The notes below the pieces were generated by a model. The model was not told where the DNA came from, did no database searches, and worked only from the letters and a program-made list of their open reading frames with translations. Below, piece after piece: positions 1 to 11,194 of a DNA stretch of 64,000 nucleotides. Where the stretch lies: the NCBI GenBank assembly GCA_036971475.1, contig JBAIZL010000007.1, positions 36,208,283 through 36,272,282 on the forward strand, given 5' to 3'. Every line of letters begins with the position of its first letter. The first letter of the stretch is position 1. The DNA is from Prosapia bicincta. Its lineage: Eukaryota; Arthropoda; Insecta; Hemiptera; Cercopidae. The position numbers were made by a program, and so were the translations under genes.

Positions 1-840
1 TAAATACTAAAGATAAATCGGTTAAAACCCAAACTGGTTTTTAAATTTCAAAATCTAAAGCCTTCACTCAATAGGAAAATTAGACAATTATGTCATAAAG
101 AGAAATTAGAAGAGTTTATTTTGAATAAGATCATTTTTCCAAAATTTTTTTTTACTTTGCAACTAGGAGATAATGCTAGGAAATACAGAAAATGTTACTC
201 AGTTAAATCATTCTTATTGATTATTTAGATTTTTTATTTTATCTTGTTTAACTGTAACTTTAAAATAAAATTTAATCAAATGGAACTTACCTGCTTGCCT
301 AGCCTTTTCACAAGTACATTATTTACAAAAAAAGGTTTGACAAAATTATTCTTAAACACGAAGTTAATTTCTATTCTTGATGTTTAATTTTGAAAACTTA
401 ATGTGTAATAAATGTGTATTGTGCTTAATTACCTTCCTTACATTGCATCTTTTGCATGTGAAAGTGTACCGAATTGGAAATCGCTAAAAATGTAATTATT
501 CTTAGACAAGACAATGTTTCTCACAACATGAAGCATGTTTACAATGAGATTTTCTTTATGATTGAACTTTCTTATTTTCATAAAACATTTTGAAGAATTT
601 TTGATCATAAGAACAAGGTTAAGTGTTTCCTGTTGAAGAGATCATAACCGCCAGGATTTTGTATACAATTAATATAATTTAAGAACATATAAAGACAACA
701 ATGTGTTCTCTTTGTTTTAATTGCCAACGTGGGGCAACAATGTGTTTTGGTACACTCATTTCAGTTTCACTGTACATTTATTAAGAGTTCCTATACCAAC
801 CTATCTGTATATAAATATATATTTATGTATATGAATATAT

Positions 841-848
<8 letters not shown>
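1..848. other. AT-rich stretch, no gene seen
   Basis: This stretch is strongly AT-rich with many stop codons in every frame. No conserved protein motif, RNA gene or tandem repeat was recognised. The one open frame at its right end (from 729) only exists because it runs into the TA microsatellite, where it reads as alternating Ile and Tyr. Confidence 0.6.

Positions 849-917
<69 letters not shown>
849..917. repeat. (TA)n microsatellite
   Basis: An almost uninterrupted run of alternating T and A over about 69 bp. Three more such runs occur at 5499-5554, 5641-5695 and 21895-21963. Simple repeats of this kind are common in AT-rich insect DNA and vary in length between individuals. Confidence 0.97.
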
Positions 918-920
<3 letters not shown>

Positions 921-1432
921 TTATTGATAATTATTAGTTAACGTTATGGCTTGAGAAAATAAAAGCTTAAATTTGATTTTAGAGTCCATCGAAATCAAAT
1001 CATTCTTTAAAATATATAAGCTCTTTCAACCTTGTGAATGTATTTGTAAGGAAAGAGCCGGAAATGAGAGTTATATATGTAGTGTCTGATAGTTGTCCCT
1101 CTTGTTGACAACGTAGATTTTTATTACAAGAGGATTTTCTTTAAATAAATAATTTAAAGTGTAAAATTTCTGTATTTATATTTCCTTTTGACTGTTTTCC
1201 CCATCCATTCCTTTTATTAGTTAACCATTTTTCATATTCTTGTACTCTTAAGCCTTAGCAATCGACTGTCGGGGCAGCCCTGCCTAGCGTATATTGCATT
1301 TTAGTCGTATGTCGAGGGTTAAACGCCACGATTTTCAAATGGCTATAACTCGTCTACGGCGAAGCCCACGACATTCAATCTTTTACCGTTTGGTGCTACA
1401 CTCTATTGACAATAATTTGAACTATATTGAAA
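918..1432. other. Non-coding stretch upstream of the piggyBac remnant
   Basis: No gene was recognised. The part from about 1260 to 1390 is richer in GC than its surroundings and lies just before the first in-frame ATG of the piggyBac remnant, so it may be the 5' untranslated part of that transposon. A TTAA lies near 1247, the target type used by piggyBac elements, but no matching inverted terminal repeat was found beyond the 3' end. Confidence 0.4.
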
Positions 1433-3199
1433 ATGTCTAGGAATATGTCAGTCATCAAAAAATCCATTGAGTACTCGTAGCTTGCTGTGGCTTCACGTGC
1501 AATTATTGACTCTGAAATTCCTGATCTTTTACTTGATCCTGATTTATCATAATGTAGTTCAGTTTCTTCTTGGAGTGATGTTAGTGACAATGAAAGTGAT
1601 AATGGTGATGTGAATGTGTCAGAAGAGGTAGGTAATTGTGAAATACCTCGATTTGATGAGTGGAACATGTGTTCAGAGTCATTTGTAGGGTTCAATAAGA
1701 TACCATATACAGAGCAATGCAAGGTCCTAGAAATATAAGTCCTTTTTGTAAAAATCCGTTACACTTCTTCCAGTTATTTGTTTCTAACATTTTTTGCTTC
1801 AGTAAATAGTGTCTGAAACTAATAGATACGCTAATGAGAAAATAGCTAAACTAACCCCACTAAGAGATAGATCTATATGGAAAACTTGGACTGATATTAA
1901 CTTAGTTGAATTGAAATCTTGTATTGATGTAGTTTTGAATAGGGCTATGCGTCCAAAATCTGAATTGCAGGATTATTATTGTGAGGATTGGTTAGACTAT
2001 CACCCTTTTTTCAAAGATATGTTCACAAGGGAAAGATTTTTGCAAATATATTGAAATTTCCACTGTTGTCCACCACCTGTTAATGTGCATTGTGCAACTA
2101 GAGGACAAAAATAAAAAATGTTGTTTCATTTCTAACTGACAAATTTAGAGAATATTATACTCCAGGTGAAGCTATCGGTGTTGATGAGTCGACAGTTGGA
2201 TTCAAAGGGAGGTTTAGCTCAAACATGTACAACCCCATGAAACCCACAAAATGGGGTTTTCCTGTATATGTCCTTGCTGAAGCCCTTACTGGTTATGTAA
2301 GTGTTTTTGAACCATACCATGGGTCACAAACTACCAATTCCTTAGTCAGGCCGGACCTGCCTTTTCCCTCGATAATCGTTATACACCTTGTAGGTTAATT
2401 ATTTGAGAGCACAAACGAAAGAGGTTTTCATATTTATACAGATAGGTTCTATTCCAGCTATAAACTAGGTCTAGAACTACTAAATTTAGGAGCTCATAGC
2501 ACTGGAACAATTAACACAAACCGAAAGGGTCTACCAGCTGAAATAAGTCTATAAAACTGAAGAAAGGGGAGTCCAAGGCTTATGTAAACAATTGTTCAAA
2601 TACAATGGTTCTAACTTGGAAAGACAAGATTGTAGCCATGATTAGTACACTTTATGACAAAAGCATGCAAACAGTTAAAAGAAAAGGTAAAACAGGTGTC
2701 ATAAACAAAATATTATGACATTGTATTTGTAAATATAACCAGTTTATGCGTGGTGTAGAATTAGCTGATCATTATAATGAACTGTACAGTTTTACGAGAC
2801 GAACAAATAAATGGTGGAGGAAAATATTTTTCTGGCTATTAGATGTAGCTGTAATAACAGTTTTATTATCTATAATAACAAAAAAAAAGGAAAGGGGAGA
2901 AAATCCTGTTAAACAAAATGGTTTCGCCAAAACTTGGTGAGGGAACTCATTGTTGATACCAGTGTAGGAAGAGGGATCGGCCATCAACTACTGACAAGAA
3001 AGAGAGACTGAATGGGAAATTACATTTCATATATTCAAATGATAAAAGTAACTCTAGGGATTGTGCAGTTTGCAGTAACAGGAAGATAAAAGGAGGCAGA
3101 AGGCAAACTGTTTTTTACAGCAAAACATGCAGCAGAAAACCAGGACTTCATCCAGGAGACTGTTTTGAAAGATGTCATACTCTGAAAAACTACAAATAA
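1433..3199 (+). pseudogene. Degenerate piggyBac-type transposase
   Basis: Fragments in all three forward frames line up in order with a piggyBac transposase (DDE_Tnp_1_7 family), a cut-and-paste DNA transposase that targets TTAA. In order: an acidic, Ser/Asp-rich N-terminus (about 1555-1720); a GPRNISP segment in a second frame (1723-1800); the conserved ETNRYA block and a W..T..E segment (1809-2054); the first catalytic Asp context VDES..GFKGR with KPTKWG and a GY...F..YHG stretch (about 2165-2340); the second Asp context YTDRFYSS (about 2436-2460); the third block MRGVELADHYN...KWW (2746-2830); and a Cys/His-rich C-terminus with CxxC and CFERCH ending at the TAA at 3197-3199. In-frame stops at 1478, 1550 and 1736 plus several frameshifts show that it is dead. 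In the third block the usual GVDxxD reads GVExxD. The total span fits a transposase of about 580 residues. Confidence 0.85.
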
Positions 3200-4243
3200 G
3201 ATAATAAAATCATACACATACTATATTAGTAAATACAATTAGCCTAGTTTATTAAAATAATGTAAGAGAAAGCAAATTTTCCCATAAACAATAATGCAAC
3301 TTGTAGGAGAGGTATTTGTCTTAATTTAATTACAAGTGGGGAAGCAGAGCATGTTGAAAAAATCCGAGTGCTGGGTTTCAAATTGGTCATTTGTTCATCG
3401 CATATGGCAATAATTGCAAACGCTGGTCCTTTGCTTTATATAATAGTCAGAGTTGAAGTATATCTGAGAAATAACTCTTCGTTTTAGTTTTTCCATGCTT
3501 TATGTTTTTAGATGTTCAGACTAAACAGTTTTCACTTCAATATTGACTCTTGAAGGTAGTTTGCGATTAAAATAGTAAGTCCTTCAGCCATCCAAGTTCT
3601 GTTTAGTTAAAGAGCTAACTGCATCAGTAATTATTGCTTTTCTAGTCACTACAGTATAGAAGTTATATAACTTAGTACTTGTGTGTCAGAATATCCATCC
3701 TCAATGTTCCCTTTTCTACAAAACTTTGTCTGATAGAGTGAATTATGTAGTGCCATTTAGAAATGCTCTCTTTAGGAAATACATGTTTTTTGAAGTATAT
3801 GACAAGTGAAATATATAGATTATAAAGAAAAATAATTGATAAAGTCTATTATCAAAGCTGCTGAATTATTGAAATATCTTAGCATATACATTTTGCATTA
3901 GTTCACTGAACTGTTCAATAAGCTTTTAATTCCAATCAAAATTTGTCTTAAAAGTTACATCTTAACATGTAGAACAAATAGTATATAATTTTCAGGGTAC
4001 TCATTAGGTACTGGGGATGTCTCGTAAGCAAGTTGCACTATTTTTTTTTTTTAATCCGTGTATTAGGCAGGAAACGTCTAGGCAGGGAGTCACAGGGAAC
4101 TTCCATCTAGGTATAGTGGCCGCACTGTAATATTCCTATGTGCATGCGTCGATTGAGGGGGAGGACAGGCTCCAGCCATTGTGGAGGTTACACTTGTTTG
4201 TTGTGGGGTTGCTTTTTTAACGACAAAAAATAAAAATTCGACT
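3200..4243. other. Non-coding AT-rich stretch
   Basis: No gene was recognised. A 13-T run lies near 4041. The 4055-4240 part is richer in GC and directly precedes the mariner-type remnant, so it may be the 5' flank of that element. No repeat or RNA structure was evident. Confidence 0.5.
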
Positions 4244-4489
4244 GAAATTCATTGCGAGTTATATAGTGTTTATGGTGAAGACGTTATGTCAAGGCCAGTG
4301 GTTTCTCATTGGCTCTAGTCGCTCCTTGAAAAGAGAACTTTACACGATGACCAACAAAGTGGCCTCCCCTTCACTTTCGGCGCTCCGACTGTTGTCGAAG
4401 ATGTCCGATGAGCCGTTGACACCGATCAGTGCCTAACGCTTGACAAAATCTTTTCTCAGCTGTCTCCGAATCTAATCTTCACAAATTGA
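4244..4489 (+). pseudogene. Mariner/SETMAR-type HTH_48 domain remnant
   Basis: One forward frame reads about 80 residues with two internal stops. It matches the N-terminal helix-turn-helix (HTH_48) of mariner-like transposases. Recognisable pieces are ELYSVYGEDVMSRPVVSHWL, then after a TAG the LLEKRTLHDDQQSGLP segment (family pattern G R T x V H D E x R S G R P), a V..VR..VD segment broken by TGA, and LTLDKIFSQLSP (family pattern T I x E L x x x F P). In the family this domain binds the terminal inverted repeats. No D,D34D catalytic domain follows, so only a truncated 5' part remains. Some insect genes carry this domain without a transposase, but the two stops argue against a working gene. 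Confidence 0.72.
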
Positions 4490-5498
4490 CAAATACCCAA
4501 AAAGAGAATAACACAACAAATAGCTTTTATTTTATCTATTTTCATTATTGATATAAACTTTGACAAAATCTCGTGAATTTGTTTTTTTAGAAAAAATACA
4601 CTTTAACAACTCGTATTACATAAAAACTCATACTTTCTGTAGCATTTATCATGAAGATTAATAATTTATGACTCCTTTCCTCTAATGAGCTGCTTTTAAT
4701 GTAGTATAATAACTGATCAATATGTTATTACATGTGCAGTAATGTCGTGTGTTGACTATAACAGTGCCACAGCCCTCGGTATTTTGCAATGTTTTTTTTC
4801 AACTATTTTATAATATTTTGATCTTCCAAAGTAAATTGCTTTAAATAAATAAATTCTTTTAAATTCCCGCAATCTATTCTAAGACCTTTTTTTTCAATAC
4901 CTACTTTTATCAACCAACATAACAAAATGAAAGAACAAAAATATATATCTAATAGTAACTGAACAGCCATAAGCGAAAACCCAACAAATGAATAATATTA
5001 TCTTATTAATAAACAATCAAGGACCTATAGAAAAACTGAAAAAAATACTTCTAATAATAATTTTACATAAATAAACCCAACAAATAGATATGAAAATGCT
5101 ACAGTTTCAATAAATAAACAAGGACATATAGAAAAAAAACAGAAAATATATTTCTGATAATAATTTTTAAAAACGGAAAAATGTATTTCAAATAATTTTA
5201 CAGAAACGAAAGACCCAACAAATAAATATCAAAATAGTCAACTTAAATATCAATGAAATTAAAAATATAGTAAAAAAATTTTTATAAATTATATAGTAAA
5301 AGAAATGTGAATTCTTGAACAATTGACTATCAGTAGATTCAAAATTGATAATCTAAAATAAACTCTTTAGTAAAATTGCACAAAAAAAGATAAACTTATT
5401 ACACCGTTGGTTATAAATGCTCCATCATATGAAATGTCTAAAAATATGGCAAATATAAAAGTTAAAATCATTTTTAAAAACTGAATATGCAATAAAAG
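4490..5498. other. AT-rich stretch with weak degenerate repeats
   Basis: No gene was recognised. From about 4975 to 5240 a degenerate A-rich motif recurs: CCCAACAAAT occurs at about 4980, 5076 and 5214, and the phrase AGGAC(C/A)TATAGAAAAA occurs near 5029 and 5121. The spacing (96 and 138 bp) is irregular. This may be an old, decayed tandem repeat or duplicated transposon tail. Confidence 0.45.
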
Positions 5499-5502
5499 AT
5501 AT

Positions 5503-5554
<52 letters not shown>
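5499..5554. repeat. (TA)n microsatellite
   Basis: A run of alternating A and T broken once by AAA near 5515. Spurious reverse-strand frames cross it. Confidence 0.95.
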
Positions 5555-5558
<4 letters not shown>

Positions 5559-5637
5559 GTAAGTACCAAGTGGAATCTTGTTTAAGTACATAGTGAAAGT
5601 GATAAGTGAATACAAGAAAATAGTGTTGCATAACTAG

Positions 5638-5640
<3 letters not shown>

Positions 5641-5695
<55 letters not shown>
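5641..5695. repeat. (TA)n microsatellite
   Basis: About 55 bp of alternating T and A. It abuts the pogo/Tigger-like terminus on its right. Elements of that superfamily insert at TA, so a TA run is a natural landing site. Confidence 0.95.
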
Positions 5696-5699
<4 letters not shown>

Positions 5700-5775
5700 C
5701 CTCTGTTAAACGGACCCATATGGTTCTCGATATTTTGTCCGCCCATGAGAGATGTCCGTTTGGTGGAGGGGTGTA
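5696..5775. mobile_element. pogo/Tigger-like element terminus
   Basis: The sequence has the typical look of a pogo/Tigger end: ACCTCTGTTAAACGGACC, then TTTTGTCCG, then GAGATGTCCGTTTGGTGGAG, that is, repeated (T)GTCCGTT / AACGGAC words near a CCTC...GAGG bracket. It begins right after a TA run. The following AT-rich part to about 6080 contains TACAGTACTGTA-type words and may be an untranslated tail of the same element. No transposase fragment and no opposite end were found, so the element is at best a fragment. The assignment rests on motif recognition only. Confidence 0.45.
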
Positions 5776-6329
5776 AAGGAAAAGCCAAATTTCAAAAATG
5801 ATTACAGTATTTATTCACTACACAACTTATTTCTAATCCATTACATAATAGGCTATAGTAATTAACTAATACCAATCTATTTAACACTAATACTAACACA
5901 CAGTATTTAATTAATATTGTAGGCTACCTTTTTATAAATACAGTATACATTACAATAAATACTGTACTGTACTGATATTAAACATAAATTCAAAAGCCAA
6001 TTTGAAAAACACTAAAACAATACAGTACTGTACATTTTTTAATTTGTGAGTCACTGTATAGCCTAGCCTATAATATTTTAAAATAAAGATAATCTTTGTT
6101 TGTTTTGATAAGTTACCCGCTCTTTTGAAATTAAAAAACAGATAAAAAGATTGTATAAGAACTTACAATTATTTTTTGTATATTGATATTTACAAACAAG
6201 AAAACTGACAAATTCCCAATTTAATCGAAATACTTTTATGTAATCAATCTGTGCCATTCTCCAAATCTTATAAACAGGTTATTTGGGAATGGAGCAGCCA
6301 TCCGAACTGTGATTGTTTCAACTGCCGTG

Positions 6330-6505
6330 AACAGTTACAACACCAGCGATCTCCAATCAATGCATTCCCAAATTAAAACTTGACACTATGGACATATACC
6401 ATCGCATAATGCAAATGATAATAAATAATGAAGTTGCAGGGAGTAACTTCTATGATGCCTCAGGAGGAACTGGAAAATATTTCTTATCAAAATTATTTTC
6501 TCAAC
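6330..6505 (+). pseudogene. Helitron-type PIF1 helicase fragment
   Basis: The forward frame from 6388 begins MDIYHRIMQMIINNEVAGS and continues NFYDASGGTGKYFLSKLFSQ. This matches the start of the PIF1-like helicase domain of Helitron Rep/Hel proteins (family pattern YdxIMxAVxxNxxGxxFFLDAPGGTGKTFLI). The Walker A motif is present as GGTGK, followed by Tyr instead of the usual Thr. Just upstream, in another frame, SYNTSDLQSM resembles the usual YDxxxL segment before the domain, which implies a frameshift. After about 6505 the similarity fades although the frame stays open to 6630. Walker B and the later helicase motifs are absent. A perfect 11-bp inverted repeat (ATTTGGGAATG at 6281-6291 and its complement at 6363-6373) flanks the upstream part. 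Confidence 0.68.
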
Positions 6506-6898
6506 AGTTCGATATTGCAAAATTAAACTGCTATAAAACAAATCTTTTTTTTTATACCCATGTAACCACTCTCGTAAACTCAACATTTGACAGACTTTGC
6601 AGAATTGTAGTTTGGAAAAATGAAATTTGAAAGTTAAGTTTAATACCATGCTAGTTCATGCAAGCCTTTAACCGATTTCATAAATAGATAAATTAAATAC
6701 CACCTGTAGTTAAATTCAACATCCATTGAGTACTAGTGCTCCAGAAATTAAATTTTAAAAATAGAATCAATTTAAATTAAAAAGAAATTTAATCTACTGA
6801 ACCTATTTATCAATTCGTGTCTAATTTCAAGCGTTAAAATGGTAGTTTTCATAATTTTGCCGTGGGGTATGAATTTACTCTTAGCACTGACTACAACT

Positions 6899-8145
6899 GA
6901 TATGTAGTCAGTGCTCGCATTCACCTCCTTCCCCTCAGAAGACATTTCTTGCTGTCACTCAGGCTTTGGGGCTTAAGCCCCTGATATGTAGTCAGTGCTC
7001 GCATTCACCTCCTTCCCCTCAGAAGACATTTCTTGCTGTCACTCAGGCTTTGGGGCTTAAGCCCCTGATATGTAGTCAGTGCTCGCATTCACCTCCTTCC
7101 CCTCAGAAGACATTTCTTGCTGTCACTCAGGCTTTGGGGCTTAAGCCCCTGATATGTAGTCAGTGCTCGCATTCACCTCCTTCCCCTCAGAAGACATTTC
7201 TTGCTGTCACTCAGGCTTTGGGGCTTAAGCCCCTGATATGTAGTCAGTGCTCGCATTCACCTCCTTCCCCTCAGAAGACATTTCTTGCTGTCACTCAGTG
7301 GCAGATTTAAGAGGAGGCTTTGGGGCTTAAGCCCCTGATATGTAGTCAGTGCTCGCATTCACCTCCTTCCCCTCAGAAGACATTTCTTGCTGTCACTCAG
7401 GCTTTGGGGCTTAAGCCCCTGATATGTAGTCAGTGCTCGCATTCACCTCCTTCCCCTCAGAAGACATTTCTTGCTGTCACTCAGGCTTTGGGGCTTAAGC
7501 CCCTGATATGTAGTCAGTGCTCGCATTCACCTCCTTCCCCTCAGAAGACATTTCTTGCTGTCACTCAGGCTTTGGGGCTTAAGCCCCTGATATGTAGTCA
7601 GTGCTCGCTTTCACCTCCTTCCCCTCAGAAGACATTTCTTGCTGTCACTCAGTGACAGATTTAAGGGGAGGCTTTGGGGCTTAAGCCCCTGATATGTAGT
7701 CAGTGCTCGCATTCACCTCCTTCCCCTCAGAAGACATTTCTTGCTGTCACTCAGGCTTTGGGGCTTAAGCCCCTGATATGTAGTCAGTGCTCGCATTCAC
7801 CTCCTTCCCCTCAGAAGACATTTCTTGCTGTCACTCAGGCTTTGGGGCTTAAGCCCCTGATATGTAGTCAGTGCTCACATTCACCTCCTTCCCCTCAGAA
7901 GACATTTCTTGCTGTCACTCAGTGGCAGATTTAAGGGGAGGCTTTGGGGCTTAAGCCCCTGATATGTAGTCAGTGCTCGCATTCACCTCCTTCCCCTCAG
8001 AAGACATTTCTTGCTGTCACTCAGTGGCAGATTTAAGGGGAGGCTTTGGGGCTTAAGCCCCTGATATGTAGTCAGTGCTCGTATTCACCTCCTTCCCCTC
8101 AGAAGACATTTCTTGCTGTCACTCAGGCTTTGGGGCTTAAGCCCC
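6899..8145. repeat. 84/102-bp satellite with a central palindrome
   Basis: The tandem array has 14 copies of the perfect palindrome GGGGCTTAAGCCCC, starting at 6968, 7052, 7136, 7220, 7322, 7406, 7490, 7574, 7676, 7760, 7844, 7946, 8048 and 8132. Spacings are 84 or 102 bp. The 102-bp units carry an extra 18 bp (GTGGCAGATTTAAGGGGA or close variants) just before GGCTTTGG. The units are almost identical, so amplification is recent. Because 84 is a multiple of 3, a 28-residue reading repeats on the forward strand, but it is cut by stops in each 102-bp unit and is not a gene. Confidence 0.95.
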
Positions 8146-8530
8146 TCCCAAAATATGGAAAAGTGAAAATTTTTTAACTATCAAATAACACTATAAATGT
8201 AAACAAAATGTCATTTCCGATGTCCCCGATTTAAATCTACTTAATAATTAGTAGAATATGTTTACAAACCCATATTATTCACTGTAATCATTAATAAATA
8301 GGTTGTTTACATTGTAAATATATGATAAATGGGGCTAAATAATTCGTGTGTAATATCACATAGCAGGCCTATAACTATTTCCATCAGATAGAAGACCCTT
8401 AAAGTTTACACTATATCTACCATATCTCCTAAATATTTTCCAGACGGGAGGGGGGCTCTTTTCCTCCCTTCACACCAGCCCTCCCCAAAATATTTTTGTA
8501 GATTCCATCCTGTTGTCACTGATACCAACT
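8146..8530. other. Possible right end of the element that spawned the 84-bp array
   Basis: The last array unit runs into CCCTCCCAAAATA. A similar CCCTCCCCAAAATA lies near 8480, followed by a segment ending TTGTCACTG at about 8522. Read on the other strand this end begins CAGTGACAA and continues with GGA..CTAC, which loosely resembles the CAGTGGCAGATTTA word in the 102-bp array units. Ends of the form CAGTGGC...GGAT are usual in hAT-type DNA transposons. The array may therefore have grown from the left end of a hAT-like non-autonomous element whose right end is here. No transposase is visible. Confidence 0.25.
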
Positions 8531-10780
8531 GTTTCATAAGTTTACTGTCCGGAATCAGATTAAGTGCTGTAAAAAGTTAATTTCTGTACATTTAATTATT
8601 GATTGTTTGAGGTGACTATTGTAATTCCAATTAATTTCCAATAGCAAAATGTACGGAGTGAAGAAAAATTAATTGCAAAACTACCCAGCAGCCCAAGTCT
8701 AACTTTGGTTTGTATTGAGAGATGGGACAGTTAGTTGCCCAGGTCAGCCGCTAGGTGGCAGTGCAGTAAATGTGTAAAACACGTTTTAAGGTTACCGTTA
8801 CACGGCGAATAATCGTAATTACAATCCCAGGCGGAGAATGTGTGTCGCTTTGACTAACCTGGTCTCAGCATAATTAATTGTGATACACCGGCGGAATACA
8901 TGCAATGGGTTGGATAAATATCAAGTAAGGTTCAGTGTATACGTTAATGCTTCGTATTAAAAATATATACCCCGTACTTACACAAATTATGATAAAGGTA
9001 GCCTATATCAATAAAGCTAGGCTAAAATCATGCAACCAATCTTCATGATTAACTTTTTCTACATTTCAAGCCTCCACTCACGTAAACTATGAGTGAACCC
9101 TTCCATATGTCTCAATAATTTTAATTATTAAAACTGTCATCATTCTATTTGCGGCTTCTGTCCGCTATTTGAACTACAAGATATGTTACGAAAAGTTGTT
9201 AGCTGTATATTTCGGGTAACCTCTGAAAACGAAGGATATTTTAAAGTACGGAAGTGTGTTGAAATTGTATTAAGAGTTGATTTCCACTCCTAATATAATG
9301 AATGCAGAAGAAGATGAACATTCGTTTTTTAATAATACATTTTTTAAATATCTCACAGCTCCACTGCAATTTAATTAAATCTACCTCAACTCAGTTACAA
9401 TTTTGAGGAAGGGAAGTGAGACACATGCATAAATAAAAATTATATGAACATTCGAATACATTGGAAACTAAGATGTGCCATGTAACACAATGGGGTCATT
9501 AAAAAATAATAAAATTCTAATAGATATAAGTTTCTAAAAGTTACGTTTTCATCATTTGTAAGTAAATGTAACAGGCGTGTATTTTTTATAAGGTTACAAT
9601 ATTTATTTTTCTTTAAATATGCTTTGCTTTAAATTATTTAATTTTAATTAAATTTGTTTATTTAATTTTTAATGTTTCTAATCAATCTGACAATGTGGTG
9701 GTTAATTTAGAAGTGAAAAATTATAGTGAATGTCGATATTTTTTAGGCATATTGTCTTTAAATAATTGTTTCATAGTTATTGTTTTTCACATACTATTAC
9801 TTTTAATTTTTTTTTCATTTACATTATGGAAATATGAATCTATTTTGCATAGAATATCAATGTTATAATAGAGTAAATTATAAGTTTTAATCAGGGTAAA
9901 TTACTAAATTATTAATTTTTAATGTATAAATTACTAAATATTCTCGAAACAAACACCTAGTTTTGAATTCGATGTTTTAATGGATCGATGTTAACATAAG
10001 TGTCTTCTTTACGGTGCTCATCCCTATTTTATCCCATATTCTAGGGCAGGAATGATCCTTAAATAACTTCCCACTTGTTGGGTAAATAAACTATTATATA
10101 GAAATATATATTACACGATTTGATTTAAGTAAATTGTATGATGAAAAGTAATTTGGGTCGGACATATGTTTCCTTAATAGTAAAGTAAATACTCGTATTT
10201 CCTTCTTACCCGCTCGGTATCACCAGCGAACAGTTATTTCTGTGCTCGCTGGTATACACACATTTTTCAAAATAATTTAACTTCAATAACATAAAATAAT
10301 ATATTTGTTTGTCTTGGTGTTATTTCTAAAAATATGTCAAAAGTATACAGTTCACAAATGTTAAGATATTAGATTTTTTAAGTTTAATATACAAATTTGA
10401 ATTATAATTTATTAAAGAATCTAGATAAAGACTTACATCTTAGTATTATAAACAAGAAAAATATCTACTCAATATCTTTAATTAAAATTTTATCGTTAAT
10501 TTTTATTTAAAGAATTTTGTGAAGGTATAAGTTTTTTATACTTTATAATAATTATAAACGCAGAACTACAAATTTTACAAATGTTTCTTAAAGTGTTAAA
10601 TTCTATAAATTTAGTTAGTATATTTAAAAAATATGTACTTCAATAAATCTATAATGCCTTTTACATTACAAAGAAAGGAGATAAAAGTGGAAAGCATGCA
10701 TAATTTTTACAAAACCAGACCTGACTTGAGAATATGAATGAACTTAGCTGTGCACCTTCCATACATAATACAGCAAAATG
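8531..10780. other. Long AT-rich non-coding stretch
   Basis: No gene, transposon protein fragment, tandem array or RNA gene was recognised. The 8730-8900 part is richer in GC and contains CCGCTAGGTGGCAG at 8748-8761, close to the published CTCF-binding consensus. One such match can occur by chance. The 9400-10700 part is extremely AT-rich. Confidence 0.45.
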
Positions 10781-11190
10781 TGGCAACCATGTGTTGATCT
10801 ACTGGTGGCGCACTCTGCAACTACAGCAACACCAACAAACCAAACAGATCCCGTGTGTTGTATTGTCGGCCGTGCATAGTTTATGCGCCCGTCTTTGCTA
10901 GCACTTTTGGTAGTTTATTTTCGGTTTATTCGCACTTTTTATTACTTAGAAAGTAGTTAGTGTTAAAATAAGTTTCAGTTAATCAAACTGTTTTCATTTA
11001 TCTTGTATAAAGTTTTTCAAACTTTTATAAGTTTTCGTTTTTAGCCAGTGTTTGTTAACTTGTATCAGTGAAGTTTATTTAAAGTGTTGTGTAAAATTTC
11101 ATTTTGTAGAATTGTTCAATAACCTTTTAAAACTGTCGTCAGTTGTGTTAGGATATTTGGATTTAATTGAGAAACCGTCAACAATTATCA
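10780..11190 (+). promoter_or_regulatory. Possible promoter with a non-coding first exon
   Basis: Between AT-rich flanks there is a GC-richer island (about 10790-10930) followed by about 250 bp of T-rich, ATG-poor DNA that ends at CAAGTAAGT (about 11186-11194), a good match to an insect 5' splice site. The island also holds GGTGGCGC at about 10805. This layout is what a core promoter plus an untranslated first exon would give, with the coding exons beyond the satellites or outside the window. It could equally be part of an LTR or chance. No TATA box was identified. Confidence 0.2.
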
Positions 11191-11194
11191 AGTA

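Noticed and set aside
729..941. Ile/Tyr-rich open frames across TA microsatellites (also 5367-5788 and 21804-22028)
   Set aside because: Products of alternating TA runs, not genes.
1396..3217. Reverse-strand frames at 1396-1722, 2772-2987 and 3035-3217
   Set aside because: Shadows of the piggyBac pseudogene on the opposite strand.
6966..7934. Three forward frames with a 28-residue repeat
   Set aside because: They are readings of the 84-bp satellite (84 = 28 codons) and are interrupted by the 102-bp units.
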